Shown here: positions 45,086 through 55,391 of the stretch, one piece after another | Layout: every line of letters starts with the position of its first letter | Position numbering within the stretch: the stretch's first letter is position 1 | DNA from: Longimicrobium terrae | GTDB taxonomy: Bacteria > Gemmatimonadota > Gemmatimonadetes > Longimicrobiales > Longimicrobiaceae | Length of the DNA: 64,000 nt | Reading direction: 5' to 3' | Assembly: GCF_014202995.1 (NCBI RefSeq) | Contig: NZ_JACHIA010000025.1 | Span: forward strand, 35,420-99,419 | Notes under the pieces: model-generated | The model's database searches: none | What the model saw: only the letters and a program-made list of their open reading frames with translations | Told to the model about the DNA's origin: nothing | Program-made: the position numbers and the translations under genes

Positions 45086-46024
45086 TCAGGCCGTGGCCAG
45101 AACCGGTCGTCCGCGCAGGGTGCCCGCCAGGCGGATCTCCCGGCAGCGCTCCACGAGTTCCGCCGCGTCCAGCCGCGCGGCCGGATCGATGGCCAGCATG
45201 CGGTCCAGCAGCGCGTTCACCATGGGGATGCGGAAATCCGTGGTCCACCGGCCCAGGTGGTGCTCCGGCCGCGCGTGCACGCACGCGCTGCCCCAGTCGC
45301 CCGCGTACGGCAGCACGTGCCCGCCGGAAAGCGCCTCGAACACCAGCCCGCCCAGCATGAACACGTCCGAGGCGGGGGATCCGTCGTCGCCGGCGTTCAG
45401 CTCGGGCGGGCGCCAGTGCCACGCGCCGGAGATGACGGCGTCGTCAAAGCCCGGCCGCGGCGAGTGCCCCGCCACGTGCGCGATTCCGAAATCGCCCAGG
45501 ATGGGCCGGCTGCCCACGCCGTCCATCAGCACGTTGCCCAGGTGCAGGTCGCGGTGCACGATGCGCTCGGCGTGCCCGTGCATGACGGCAAGGGTGCGGG
45601 CCAGCGACTCCGTCATCGACATCACGCGCGTCACGCGGCCGCGGAAGCGCTCGGCGTACACGAAGCCCGTGCCGTCGAACGAGCGCGCGGGGCCGGCGTG
45701 ACGGTGCATGACCATCCACGGCTGCCCGGTGCCTTCCGTGTGCGAGCCGTGGTCCAGCACGCGCACCACACCCTCGCACCCGGCGTCCTGCAGCGTGCGC
45801 AGGGCGCGCACCTCGCGCTCCATGCGCCAGCGCTGCACCTCGGGGGAAAGCGCGTAGCCCTCGATCCCCTTGAGCCGCATCACCTTGGCGACGGCGCACT
45901 CGTCGGACGGGCGCGACTCCGGCGCCACCACGTAGGTGTGCGCCTGCGCCCCGTCGCTGAGCGGGCGCACGATGCGCCATCCGGGAATGCGGGGCGCGGA
46001 CAGGTTGATGACGGTCTGCGGCAT
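45086..46024 (-). CDS. Hanks-type serine/threonine protein kinase
   Basis: 312 residues comprising essentially one kinase domain and no membrane helix. The glycine loop is degenerate (LSDGAQAHTYVV). The ATP Lys is in AVAKVM (47), the catalytic loop is VHRDLHLGN (Asp159, Asn164) and the metal motif is GDFG (Asp178). WHWRPPEL stands for APE, and SDVFMLGGLVFEAL is the F-helix region. All catalytic residues are present, so it should be active. The ATG at 46024 has GAGGA upstream; the longer frame to 46612 is repeat-derived. No substrate gene is adjacent except the upstream, same-strand outer-membrane protein, and a terminator separates them. Confidence 0.92.
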   Translation of the reverse strand: MPQTVINLSAPRIPGWRIVRPLSDGAQAHTYVVAPESRPSDECAVAKVMRLKGIEGYALSPEVQRWRMEREVRALRTLQDAGCEGVVRVLDHGSHTEGTGQPWMVMHRHAGPARSFDGTGFVYAERFRGRVTRVMSMTESLARTLAVMHGHAERIVHRDLHLGNVLMDGVGSRPILGDFGIAHVAGHSPRPGFDDAVISGAWHWRPPELNAGDDGSPASDVFMLGGLVFEALSGGHVLPYAGDWGSACVHARPEHHLGRWTTDFRIPMVNALLDRMLAIDPAARLDAAELVERCREIRLAGTLRGRPVLATA

Positions 46025-46227
46025 GGCGGTCCTCGACTGCGAAAACGGGATGGCGACGATCGCCGCAAAGCGCGGCGTCCGGTCGATACCCTCGGGTTTT
46101 GACGACGTGGCAAGCGGGCCGGAGCTGGCCCGGGATGCTGCTGATTCTTCGTCCGATCGGTGTCGGAGAAGGGATGAACTGCGTTGTCGGGATGGAGAAC
46201 GTCCGTGCACCGCGGCGACCCCCCCGA

Positions 46228-46431
46228 CCGGCGGTTGAAACCGCGCCTCGAACAACACGAAGTCCGCCTGCGCGGACTCTACGCCGGCTCTGCTCGTGTT
46301 CCCAGGCGGTTGAAGCCCCGATCGTGGACGCGTCAGCGGCCGCGAGTCGGGGGTTCCCGCTGTTCGAGCGCGGATCATCCGCTCTCGTGCGGGAGGGTGG
46401 GAGAGTAGTACGAGCCCGGGTGGGGGCCGCC
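46228..46431. repeat. cluster of dispersed repeats (R4 inverted, R2 inverted, AAGTCCGC hairpin)
   Basis: Contains GGCGGTTGAAACCGC, an AGTCCGC-CTGC-GCGGACT hairpin (46261-46278), and GGCGGTTGAAGCCCCGATCG, the inverse of the 34697 segment. It ends with the inverted R2 block (46391-46431). The 687-bp gap 46025-46711 is otherwise empty, apart from an undefined ffh promoter. Confidence 0.7.
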
Positions 46432-46711
46432 GTGAACTCCGCGCTCCGTCCGATCCCCGACTTCCGGGCACAAAAAAGCGGCCGGATCGCCGGGTGCAGC
46501 GCGTTCCGTCCGTCGTGCGTAAGTATACACGTTGATGAATGTTTACGCAACCGTGACACGGCGCGTTCCGGAACGCCGTCCGGGGCGCCCGGAGCGTGTC
46601 CAGACTTGGCAAATCCCGCTCGCGATGGTAAGTTTCCCGGCTATGCCTCTCCCGCCCGGCCGGAATCCGGCGTGAGCGGGGTTTTCGGCTTCATTGAAAC
46701 CGGCAGACAGC

Positions 46712-48064
<1,353 letters not shown>

Positions 48065-48069
48065 AGGGA

Positions 48070-48174
48070 AAGTGCGTGAGTGCGGGGTGCGTTAGTGCGT
48101 GAGTGCGGCGTTGCGAGACGAATCGCTCGCGGAGCCGAACCACTAACGCACATAGCACTAACGCACTTCCTCTT
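48070..48174. terminator. R1-derived inverted repeat between ffh and rpsP, possible terminator
   Basis: Arms 48070-48097 and 48141-48168 pair over 28 bases with a few mismatches and are followed by CCTCTTTT. The arms are R1 repeat units (GTGCGTGAGTGC type). It may attenuate read-through from ffh. Confidence 0.6.
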
Positions 48175-48240
48175 TTCGATCGTCCGGAGCGGGCCTACGC
48201 CGCCCTCCTGGACGCAACCAACATCCCACGAGGGAACACA

Positions 48241-48969
48241 ATGGCGCTCAAGATCCGTCTCCGCCGCATGGGCCGTAAGAAGGCCCCGCACTACCGCATC
48301 GTCGTCGCCGAAAGCAGCATGGCCCGTGACGGCCGCTTCGTCGCCAAGGTGGGTCACTACAACCCCACCACCACGCCCATGACCCTCGTGGTGGACCGCG
48401 ACAAGGTGCTGGCCTGGATGGCCAAGGGCGCGCAGCCCACCGACACCGTCAACTCGCTGTTCCGCAAGGCCGGCGTGTTCGGCGACGCGCCGAACGTGGC
48501 CGAGCAGGCCGCCGCCGCCGTCACCGGAGCGGCCAAGAAGGCCGGCAAGGCCGTCAGCGGCGGCGCGTCCGCCGTGGCCGGCGCCGTCAGCTCGGCGGCG
48601 TCCGCCGTGGCCGGCGCCGTGTCGTCGGTCGACACCTCCGCCGTCACCGGCGCGGTGAGCTCGGCGGCTTCCGCCGTCGCCGGCGCCGTGTCGTCGGTCG
48701 ACACCTCGGCCGTCAGCGGCGCGGTGAGCTCGGCCGCTTCGGCGGTTTCTTCGGCGGCCTCCGCCGTCGCGGGTGCCGTGAGCGGCGCCGTGGAGTCGGT
48801 CACCGACCGCGTCACCGGCGGCAGCGATGACGCCGCCGCCACGCCCGACGCCGTCAGCGGCGACGCCACCGGCAGCGACAACGTCGCCGTGGCGCCCGAG
48901 GCCAACGAGCCGGCCTCCGCCGGTGAAGTCGCGGCGGACGCCGAGGCCACCGAGCCCACGCAGGGCTGA
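48241..48969 (+). CDS. rpsP: 30S ribosomal protein S16 with long repetitive C-terminal extension
   Basis: The first about 82 residues are a normal bS16 ([50 protein letters not shown]). Then come about 160 residues of Ala/Ser/Val/Gly-rich sequence, for a total of 242, against about 80-100 in most bacteria. The extension contains a 23-residue (69-bp) tandem repeat (two full units 48586-48654 and 48655-48723, then a partial), with core [19 protein letters not shown]. It ends in an acidic tail ([10 protein letters not shown]). ATG 48241 is preceded by a moderate GAGG. S16 helps 30S assembly; the tail's role is unknown. Confidence 0.95.
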   Translation: MALKIRLRRMGRKKAPHYRIVVAESSMARDGRFVAKVGHYNPTTTPMTLVVDRDKVLAWMAKGAQPTDTVNSLFRKAGVFGDAPNVAEQAAAAVTGAAKKAGKAVSGGASAVAGAVSSAASAVAGAVSSVDTSAVTGAVSSAASAVAGAVSSVDTSAVSGAVSSAASAVSSAASAVAGAVSGAVESVTDRVTGGSDDAAATPDAVSGDATGSDNVAVAPEANEPASAGEVAADAEATEPTQG

Positions 48970-48980
48970 TCGGCCGGACG

Positions 48981-49523
48981 ATGGCCGGCGACGAGCCTCC
49001 GTTCCTGATCGTGGGAACGGTACAGAAGCCCCACGGCATCAAGGGCGAGCTTTTCGTCCGGCTTGATACGGACCGTCCCGGCGCGGCGTTCGCGCCGGGG
49101 CGCGTCCTTCGCCTGGGCACGGCGGACGGCAACCCGCTGGAGTCCGGCGTCCTCACCATCGAGCGCGCGCGCCCCTTCAAGGGCGGCATGCTGGTCAAGG
49201 CGCTGGAGTTCACCGGCCGCTCGCCGGCGCAGGACGAAATCCGCGGCCGCGCGCTGCTGGTTCCGCGCGGCGAGGCCCAGGCGCTGGAAGAGGGCGAGGT
49301 CTTCTATCACCAGCTCCTTGGGATGCGGGTGATGACGGAGGCCGAGGGCGAGGTGGGGGTCGTGACCGACCTCTACGAGGCGCCCAGCGGGCCGCTGCTG
49401 GCCGTGCGCCGCGCGGAACGCGGGGAACTGCTCATCCCCTTCGTGCAGCAGATGATCCGCCGGATCGACGCGGCCGAGGGGGTGCTGGAGCTGGACCTGC
49501 CCGCGGGGCTGCTGGAGCTGTGA
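48981..49523 (+). CDS. rimM: ribosome maturation factor RimM
   Basis: 180 residues in two domains: an N-terminal barrel ([19 protein letters not shown]) and a PRC-barrel C-terminus ([39 protein letters not shown]). It binds S19 in the 30S head during maturation. Normal length. Twelve bases after rpsP and overlapping trmD (TGATG), so it is co-transcribed and coupled. Confidence 0.97.
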   Translation: MAGDEPPFLIVGTVQKPHGIKGELFVRLDTDRPGAAFAPGRVLRLGTADGNPLESGVLTIERARPFKGGMLVKALEFTGRSPAQDEIRGRALLVPRGEAQALEEGEVFYHQLLGMRVMTEAEGEVGVVTDLYEAPSGPLLAVRRAERGELLIPFVQQMIRRIDAAEGVLELDLPAGLLEL

Positions 49524-50221
49524 TGCGCGTCAACGTGGTCACGCTGTTCCCCGACTTCTTCCGGGGGCCGCTGGGCCTGAGCATTCCGGCCCGGGCCGCG
49601 GCCGCGGGGCTGGTGACGTACAACCTGGTTCAGCTGCGCGATTTTACCCACGACCGCCACCAGACGGTGGACGATCTGCCCTACGGCGGCGGCGCGGGAA
49701 TGGTGATGAAGCCGGAGCCGTTCTGGGAGGCGGTGCAGTCGCTGGCGCCGGAGGGAGAGGAGCTTCCCTCTGGCCCCATCGTGCTGATGAGCGCGCGCGG
49801 ACGCAGGTTCACGCACGCCGACGCCGTCCGCTTTTCGCTCCAGCCGCAGATCACCTTTCTGTGCGGGCACTACAAGGACGTGGACCACCGCGTGGCCGAA
49901 GGGCTGGCGACGGAGGAGCTTTCGCTAGGAGACTTCATCGTTTCCGGCGGCGAGATCCCCGCGCTGGCGGCCATCGACGCCACTGTCCGGCTGCTGCCGG
50001 GCGCCATCTCGGACCACGAGTCGGCGTCCACCGACAGCCATTACGACGGGCTGCTGAGCGCACCCTCGTACACCCGCCCCGCGGTGTACCGCGGACGGGA
50101 GGTTCCCGGAATACTGCTTTCCGGAGACCATGCACGCATCGCCGCGTGGCGCCGCGAGCAGGCCGAGCGCCTGACGCGCGAGCGGCGGCCGGACCTCTGG
50201 GAGGCTCCGGAACACAGTTGA
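49523..50221 (+). CDS. trmD: tRNA (guanine37-N1)-methyltransferase
   Basis: 232 residues. A SPOUT-fold enzyme that methylates G37 of tRNAs using SAM. It starts [13 protein letters not shown]. The knot and SAM site are visible: [28 protein letters not shown] and [17 protein letters not shown]. The ATG at 49523 shares its A with the rimM stop; an in-frame GTG one codon earlier is less likely. The C-terminal domain ([32 protein letters not shown]) is complete. Confidence 0.97.
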   Translation: MRVNVVTLFPDFFRGPLGLSIPARAAAAGLVTYNLVQLRDFTHDRHQTVDDLPYGGGAGMVMKPEPFWEAVQSLAPEGEELPSGPIVLMSARGRRFTHADAVRFSLQPQITFLCGHYKDVDHRVAEGLATEELSLGDFIVSGGEIPALAAIDATVRLLPGAISDHESASTDSHYDGLLSAPSYTRPAVYRGREVPGILLSGDHARIAAWRREQAERLTRERRPDLWEAPEHS

Positions 50222-50292
50222 TGTTGGGTTCGTTCGCCGGAGCAGCCGGCCGTCCCAACCTCTCCACTTTTCAAGCGACGAGGACCAGACTC

Positions 50293-50643
50293 ATGCATCC
50301 GTTTTTTGAGACTCAGAAGGAATATCTTCGCAGCGACGTTCCGGACTTCCGTCCCGGCGACACGCTGCGGGTGAACGTTCGCGTCCGCGAAGGTGAAAAG
50401 GAGCGCATCCAGGCGTTCGAGGGCGTGTGCATCTCGCGCAAGCACGGCGGCGTCCAGGAGACCTTCAAGGTCCGCAAGATCAGCGGCGGCGTCGGCGTGG
50501 AGCGTACGTTTCCGCTGCACTCCCCCATGATCGGCAGCATCGACCTGGTGCGCCACGGCCGTGTGCGCCGCGCCAAGCTGTACTACCTGCGCGCGCTGCG
50601 CGGCAAGGCGGCCCGCATTCGCGAGCGCCGCGTCGTCCGCTGA
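50293..50643 (+). CDS. rplS: 50S ribosomal protein L19
   Basis: 116 residues of bL19: [54 protein letters not shown] and [19 protein letters not shown]. Located at the 30S-50S interface. GAGGA nine bases before the ATG. It ends the uninterrupted part of the ffh cluster, with a strong terminator after it. Confidence 0.97.
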   Translation: MHPFFETQKEYLRSDVPDFRPGDTLRVNVRVREGEKERIQAFEGVCISRKHGGVQETFKVRKISGGVGVERTFPLHSPMIGSIDLVRHGRVRRAKLYYLRALRGKAARIRERRVVR

Positions 50644-50666
50644 TCGCGGCCGGTACCGGTGGATGA

Positions 50667-50708
50667 AGAGCGGGGCGCGCCCAACCGGGCGCGCCCCGCT
50701 CTTTCTTT
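50667..50708 (+). terminator. rplS terminator
   Basis: 16-bp perfect stem (50667-50682 / 50687-50702, loop AACC) followed by TTCTTT. Confidence 0.93.
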
Positions 50709-50834
50709 GCGCCACGTTCGGCCGTTTTATGCCGGTTGCGAAAGCGCCGATGCTGTCGCGCCAACGCCAGAACACCCCACGAGCGCATGTCAGTCGTCAC
50801 CCGCACGACATCTCGTCACCCGGCGTGAGTTTCT

Positions 50835-50868
50835 CCCCTCTCCGTGCGGCAGTTTGCACGGGGAGGGG
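50835..50868. repeat. short hairpin repeat-like element
   Basis: 13-base arms (50835-50847 / 50856-50868), CCCCTCTCC type, followed by a second GGGAGAGGGG segment. It resembles the R3 style. The 432-bp gap 50644-51075 has no other visible feature. Confidence 0.45.
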
Positions 50869-51075
50869 CCGGGAGAGGGGCCTCCCAGGCCGGCGATGAG
50901 CGAGATCCCGCCACACGATCGGGAGTGTCCCATTCCCGTCCTCCCGATCCGCAGACCGCCATCGACGTTCTGCGCGCCGGCCGATCCACCCCCGCGCCGA
51001 CGCGCGCCTTGCCCCGCCGCACCGCGGGAACGTAGGATCGGTCAGCGCACACCCCCACCCGAAGCGGGACGGCCC

Positions 51076-51615
51076 TTGCCCAGATCCATCGTCATCGCCC
51101 TGCTCCTGCTCGCGTCCGCCTGCTCGCGCGGCGGCGGCGAGGGACGGCACGCCTCCGCCTCGTCGGGCGATACGCTTCCCGGGCGCCCGCCCGCGCTTCC
51201 GCCCGCGGCGGCGGACAGCGGCGCCGGGCCCGTGCGCCAGGTGGTGTACGTTCCCGCGTACTCCCACGTGTACTCGCGCGACTACGGGCGCACGTTCGAT
51301 CTGGCCGTCATCCTCAGCATCCGCAACACCGATCCGGAGCGGTCGCTCACCATCGCCGGCGTGCAGTACTACGGGACGGACGGGCGGCTGGTGCGCACCT
51401 ACCAGCGCACGCCGCGCACGCTGGCCCCGCTGGCCGCGGCGGAGTACGTGGTGGAGGCGGTGGACACGGAGGGCGGCTCGGGCGCCAGCTTTCTGGTGGA
51501 GTGGAGCGCGCCCGCCCGCGTGACGGACCCGGTGATCCAGGCGGTGAACATCGGCACGGAGGCGGGGCAGGGCATTTCATTCGTCAGCGAGGGCCGCGCC
51601 CTCGTGCGCCACTGA
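51076..51615 (+). CDS. DUF3124 lipoprotein
   Basis: 179 residues with a lipobox signal (VIALLLLASAC). DUF3124 is recognised by VVYVPAYSHVYSRDYGRTFD, AVILSIRNTDPERSLTIAGV and TLAPLAAAEYVVEAVDTEGG. The domain is a secreted Ig-like sandwich of unknown role. TTG 51076 is the only start that gives a normal signal peptide; the longer frame upstream is shadow. It ends 12 bases before the antiporter gene, probably in one operon. Confidence 0.8.
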   Translation: MPRSIVIALLLLASACSRGGGEGRHASASSGDTLPGRPPALPPAAADSGAGPVRQVVYVPAYSHVYSRDYGRTFDLAVILSIRNTDPERSLTIAGVQYYGTDGRLVRTYQRTPRTLAPLAAAEYVVEAVDTEGGSGASFLVEWSAPARVTDPVIQAVNIGTEAGQGISFVSEGRALVRH

Positions 51616-51627
51616 GCCGGGGAACCG

Positions 51628-53328
51628 ATGTTCGCGGTTGAAGGACTGATTCTGAGCGGCGCGGTGCTGGTTCTCATCGGCATCGCGTCCAGCCGCTTTT
51701 CGTCCCGCTTCGGGATGCCGGCGCTGGCCCTGTTCATCGCCATCGGGATGCTGGCGGGGTCGGAAGGGATCGGGGGGATCAGCTTCGACAGCTTCATCCT
51801 GGCGCACGGGCTGGGGACGGTGGCGCTGGCCGTCATCCTCTTTGACGGCGGGCTGCGGACGCACGTTTCCACCCTGCGCCCCGCGCTGGCGCCCGCCCTT
51901 TCCCTGGCCACCGTGGGCGTGCTGGTGACGGCGGCCATCACCGGCGCCGCGGCCATGTACGTGCTGGGGCTGCGGCCGCTGGAAGGGCTGCTGCTGGGGA
52001 GCATCGTGGCGTCCACCGACGCGGCCGCGGTGTTCACCGTCCTCCGTTTCAGCGGGCTGCGCCTTCCCGAGCGCCTGGCCAACACGCTGGAACTGGAAAG
52101 CGGCTCCAACGATCCCATGGCCGTCTTCCTGACCTTGGGCGTGCTGGAGCTGCTGCTGGGGCAGATTGAGCCCGGCTGGCCGCTGGTGCGGCTGTTCCTG
52201 ATGCAGATGGGCGTGGGCGCCGCGGTGGGGCTGCTGGTGGGCCGGATCGCGCACCTTCTGCTGGTAAAGGTGGAGCTTGCCGCGGCGGGGCTGTACCCGG
52301 TGTTCGCGGCCGCGGCGGGGCTGCTGGCCTTCGGGCTGGCGGCGGAGCTGCACGGGAGCGGCTTTCTGGCCGTGTACCTGGCGGGAATCGTGGTGGGCAA
52401 CGGCCGCGTCCCCTTTCAGCGCGGCATTCTGCAGTTTCTGGACGGGATGGCGTGGCTGTCGCAGATCACCCTCTTCGTGCTGCTGGGCCTGCTCATCTAC
52501 CCCAGCCGGCTGATGGAGGTGGCCGGCCCCGGGCTGCTGGTGACCGCCGTCCTCGTGCTGATCGCCCGGCCGGTAGCCGTGCTGGTGGCGCTCTTTCCCC
52601 TGCGGTTCACGGGGCGCGAGCTGGCCTTCGTGTCGTGGGCGGGGCTCAAGGGCGCCGTGCCCATCGTGCTGGGCACCTATCCGCTCCTGCTGGGGCTGCC
52701 CGGGGGGGAGCGCCTGTTCGACATCGTGTTCTTTGTGGTGCTCGTTTCCGCCGTCACGCAGGGGTGGACGCTGCCGGCCGTGGCGCGCGCCCTGGGGCTG
52801 CAGCAGCCCGGTGTGGCGAACGCGCCCGCCACGCTGGAAATCACCACCCTGCGCAACGCCGACGCCGACATCGTGGAGTACACGGTGGATGAGGGCGGGT
52901 GGATGGCGGGACGGTCGCTGCGGGACGTGGCGCTCCCCGCGGGCGCCGTGGTGGCCATGATCACGCGCGGTGAAAGCATCATTCCGCCGCGCGGCAGCAC
53001 GCGGGTGGAGCCGGGAGACCGGCTGTTCTTTGTGCTGAACTCCAGCGCGCGCCGGGTGATGGACCGCGTGCTGGCGGGGAGCCACGCCACCGCGCCTGAA
53101 GGCGGCACCGAGTTTCCGCTCGCGGGCGATACGACGCTGGCGGAACTGGAGGAGTTCTACGGCGTCCACGTGGAGGCCGACCCCGAGTGGACGCTGGACG
53201 ACCTGATGCACGCCCGCCTGGGCGAGCGCGTGGCGGAGGGGCGCGGCATCACCACGGGCGAGGTGAAGCTGCACATCCGCCGCCTTCACGGAACCCGCGT
53301 GGACGAAGTAGGCCTCCGTCTGCTCTGA
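51628..53328 (+). CDS. potassium/proton antiporter (CPA1, NhaP2/CvrA type)
   Basis: 566 residues. About 12 membrane helices occupy residues 1-395, with the CPA ion-binding region LESGSNDPMAVFLTLG and the helices GSIVASTDAAAVFTVL and FVSWAGLKGAVPIVLGTYP. A cytoplasmic TrkA-C domain (about 405-480: LEITTLRNADADIVEYTV, GDRLFFVLNSSARRVMDRV) binds nucleotide or ions as a gate. A C-terminal CorC/HlyC-like domain (ELEEFYGVHVEADPEWTL...HIRRLHGTRVDEVGLRL) ends the protein. This three-part architecture is specific for the K+/H+ antiporter group. The stop leaves an 11-base gap to the antitoxin on the opposite strand. Confidence 0.92.
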   Translation: MFAVEGLILSGAVLVLIGIASSRFSSRFGMPALALFIAIGMLAGSEGIGGISFDSFILAHGLGTVALAVILFDGGLRTHVSTLRPALAPALSLATVGVLVTAAITGAAAMYVLGLRPLEGLLLGSIVASTDAAAVFTVLRFSGLRLPERLANTLELESGSNDPMAVFLTLGVLELLLGQIEPGWPLVRLFLMQMGVGAAVGLLVGRIAHLLLVKVELAAAGLYPVFAAAAGLLAFGLAAELHGSGFLAVYLAGIVVGNGRVPFQRGILQFLDGMAWLSQITLFVLLGLLIYPSRLMEVAGPGLLVTAVLVLIARPVAVLVALFPLRFTGRELAFVSWAGLKGAVPIVLGTYPLLLGLPGGERLFDIVFFVVLVSAVTQGWTLPAVARALGLQQPGVANAPATLEITTLRNADADIVEYTVDEGGWMAGRSLRDVALPAGAVVAMITRGESIIPPRGSTRVEPGDRLFFVLNSSARRVMDRVLAGSHATAPEGGTEFPLAGDTTLAELEEFYGVHVEADPEWTLDDLMHARLGERVAEGRGITTGEVKLHIRRLHGTRVDEVGLRLL

Positions 53329-53339
53329 CCGTTCGCGGT

Positions 53340-53960
53340 TCAGACGGTGGCGAGCCGGGGTGCCCCTTCCGCCTGGGCTGCGCCTCCCAGCCGCGCCACC
53401 CGCGCGGGAGAGCCCGCCTCCAACACATCTTCCTTGGCGGCGACGATGATGCCGCGGATCAGTTCCGCGTCGCTCATTCCCGCCTGGGCGGCACTTGCCC
53501 GCGCTTGCTCCAGCAGCGCGGTGGGCGCGCGGAGCGAGATGCGTGATCGCGCCCGTCCTCCGGCCAGCTCCGACGAGGCGAGCGAGCGAACGCGCTCGGC
53601 GAACGCCGCGTCATCTGCCACCTCGCGCATGTAGAAGCGAAGCAGGTCGGCGCGGAAGCCCTCGACCGCGGTGTGGAAGTAATCCGCCAACGCGTGGAGC
53701 ATGTCGTCCAAGTGCAGGGGAATGCGCGCTTCCAGCGTTTCGGCCTTCCGCCGCTCGCGCGCCTCCTTGATCTTGGGCGTGGACTGCGCGGGCACCGACG
53801 CCGTTTCGCCACACTCGGTGCACACGCCCACCAGCACGTTGGGCACATCGATGGCGCTCTGCTCCAGGCGCAGCGTACGCGGCTCGAACCGGGTGACAAC
53901 CCGCTTTTCGCAGCGCTCGCAGATGGCTTCGGATCGATCGCCTTCCTTCCAGAAGTGCAT
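53340..53960 (-). CDS. putative antitoxin with MqsA-like zinc ribbon and RHH-like C-terminus
   Basis: 206 residues. The N-terminal 60 carry a two-knuckle zinc ribbon (CERCEKRV and CTECGET), as in MqsA-type antitoxins. A helical linker follows (KEARERRKAETLEARIPLHL). The C-terminal part RISLRAPTALLEQARASAAQ plus DAELIRGIIVAAKEDV looks like a ribbon-helix-helix rather than MqsA's HTH. It starts two bases after the toxin stop, the mqsRA order (toxin first). It probably neutralises the toxin and represses the shared promoter. The domain combination is unusual. Confidence 0.65.
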   Translation of the reverse strand: MHFWKEGDRSEAICERCEKRVVTRFEPRTLRLEQSAIDVPNVLVGVCTECGETASVPAQSTPKIKEARERRKAETLEARIPLHLDDMLHALADYFHTAVEGFRADLLRFYMREVADDAAFAERVRSLASSELAGGRARSRISLRAPTALLEQARASAAQAGMSDAELIRGIIVAAKEDVLEAGSPARVARLGGAAQAEGAPRLATV

Positions 53961-53962
53961 GC

Positions 53963-54268
53963 TTAGTGCTCCGCTCGGTGGACGCTGATGAATACTGCGT
54001 CGTTGGATAGGAAGTAGGCCTTGATGTACCAGCGCTCTCCGCGCTGCACCGGCCGGAAGACATGGCAGGTGGTGGCCGGATCAAAGTGCAGCGGGCTGGT
54101 GCTGTATTCGCTTCCGCGGCACCGGTGCAGTAGCGCCACCACCTCGGCTGCGGATATTTCTTCCGTGGCCAGCAGGTTCTTCTCGGACTGAGCCTGCCGA
54201 GCTTGGTGCTGGTAGCGCCCGCTTTCCAGCGCATCCACCAACAGAACCCTTACGTCCCGCAGCCCCAT
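53963..54268 (-). CDS. putative MqsR-like toxin
   Basis: 101 residues. The fold pattern matches the MqsR/RelE-like ribonuclease group: [37 protein letters not shown], the [16 protein letters not shown] segment (compare the MqsR D...D-V-Y-R-P region), and [20 protein letters not shown]. The ATG at 54268 has GGAGGAG upstream; the TTG at 54280 lies within that site and is rejected. MqsR cuts mRNA at GC-containing sites; activity here is inferred. A promoter with an operator-like palindrome lies directly upstream. Confidence 0.65.
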   Translation of the reverse strand: MGLRDVRVLLVDALESGRYQHQARQAQSEKNLLATEEISAAEVVALLHRCRGSEYSTSPLHFDPATTCHVFRPVQRGERWYIKAYFLSNDAVFISVHRAEH

Positions 54269-54278
54269 ATGCTCCTCC

Positions 54279-54308
54279 AATGTACGACAATAGCCGTACG
54301 GCCGTCAA
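54279..54308 (-). promoter_or_regulatory. toxin-antitoxin promoter with palindrome
   Basis: On the minus strand TTGACG (54308-54303), 18-base spacer, TACATT (54284-54279). The spacer contains the palindrome GCCGTACGGC (54293-54302), a likely autoregulatory operator. The predicted start of transcription is only a few bases before the toxin ATG. Confidence 0.6.
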
Positions 54309-54558
54309 GGTTTCTCCTCCCGTTCCATTTGTCCAGTTAGCAGTCCTGCAGCCCTCGCCGCAAGCTCTGTCCATTTTACGACACGGACGTGCTTTTCTTC
54401 TCCGTCCCAGGGTTCGCAATCCCGCTGAGTGCGCGTTGAAAGGACAAAGCGGAGCCGAACTCCCGCCGCCGCACGGTTGTGTGCGAGCGGCACTTCGCTT
54501 ATCCTCACGCGTACACAGTGCACACATCGCAACACCCGGCACCGCAGGCACTTCCCCC

Positions 54559-55275
54559 ATGTCACCCAGAACCGCTTCCAAGACCGCAACGCCGCGCAAG
54601 CGCAAGCCGTCCCCGCAGCGCCTGCGCAAGCTGCTGGCGCGTGAGTGGATGTGCTGGGAACAGGGGATGATGCGCGTGGCCGGGGTGGACGAGGTGGGGC
54701 GCGGGCCGCTGGCCGGCCCCGTCGTGGCCGCGGCGGTCATTCTCCCGACGGACTGCTGGATCGACGGGGTGGCGGACAGCAAGAAGCTGAACGCGGAGCG
54801 GCGCACGCGGCTGGACGTGCTGATCCGCGAGCGCTGCCTGGCTTTTGGCGTGGGCGCCGCGTCCGCCGCGGAAATCGACCGGCTCAACATCCGCCGGGCG
54901 ACGGCGCTGGCCATGCAGCGGGCCATTGCGCGGCTGGGCGGCGCGGACCATCTGCTGGTGGACGGGCTGGCGGTGCCGGAGCTTGGGCTGGAGCGGCACT
55001 CCGCCATCGTGGGCGGCGACGGCAGCGTGCACTGCATCTCCGCCGCCTCCATCCTGGCCAAGGTCACGCGCGACCGGCTGATGACGCGGCTGGCCGCGCG
55101 CTATCCCGGCTACGGCTGGGAGCGCAACATGGGGTACGGCACGCCGGAACACCTGGACGCGCTGGGCCGCCACGGCGCCACCCCGCACCACCGCCGCAGT
55201 TTTCAGCCCTGCCAGCTGGACTTGGCGGACGACCTGCTGGACGCGTCCACGGAGATCCTCATCCCGTCATCCTGA
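54559..55275 (+). CDS. rnhB: ribonuclease HII
   Basis: 238 residues. Removes RNA from RNA-DNA hybrids, including single misincorporated ribonucleotides. Active site: [13 protein letters not shown] (Asp44, Glu45), [10 protein letters not shown], and [16 protein letters not shown]; the C-terminal [20 protein letters not shown] motif is intact. The basic N-terminal extension of about 30 residues ([17 protein letters not shown]) is longer than in E. coli. ATG 54559 is used; the longer frame to 54280 overlaps the toxin promoter. rnhB normally follows rplS directly; here the lipoprotein, antiporter and toxin-antitoxin genes separate them. Confidence 0.95.
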   Translation: MSPRTASKTATPRKRKPSPQRLRKLLAREWMCWEQGMMRVAGVDEVGRGPLAGPVVAAAVILPTDCWIDGVADSKKLNAERRTRLDVLIRERCLAFGVGAASAAEIDRLNIRRATALAMQRAIARLGGADHLLVDGLAVPELGLERHSAIVGGDGSVHCISAASILAKVTRDRLMTRLAARYPGYGWERNMGYGTPEHLDALGRHGATPHHRRSFQPCQLDLADDLLDASTEILIPSS

Positions 55276-55391
55276 GAACGGAATCCGTACGTATGCGAGC
55301 GGCGGCGTCGCGGGACGGAATGCCTTCTGCGTGAATCAGGCGTTGAACGATGCGGAGGGCTTCTCCGCCTGTCCCACGATCCTTGAATCGC

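Noticed and set aside
48574..48800. Repeats in rpsP as a CRISPR-like array
   Set aside because: They are in-frame coding tandem repeats without spacers.
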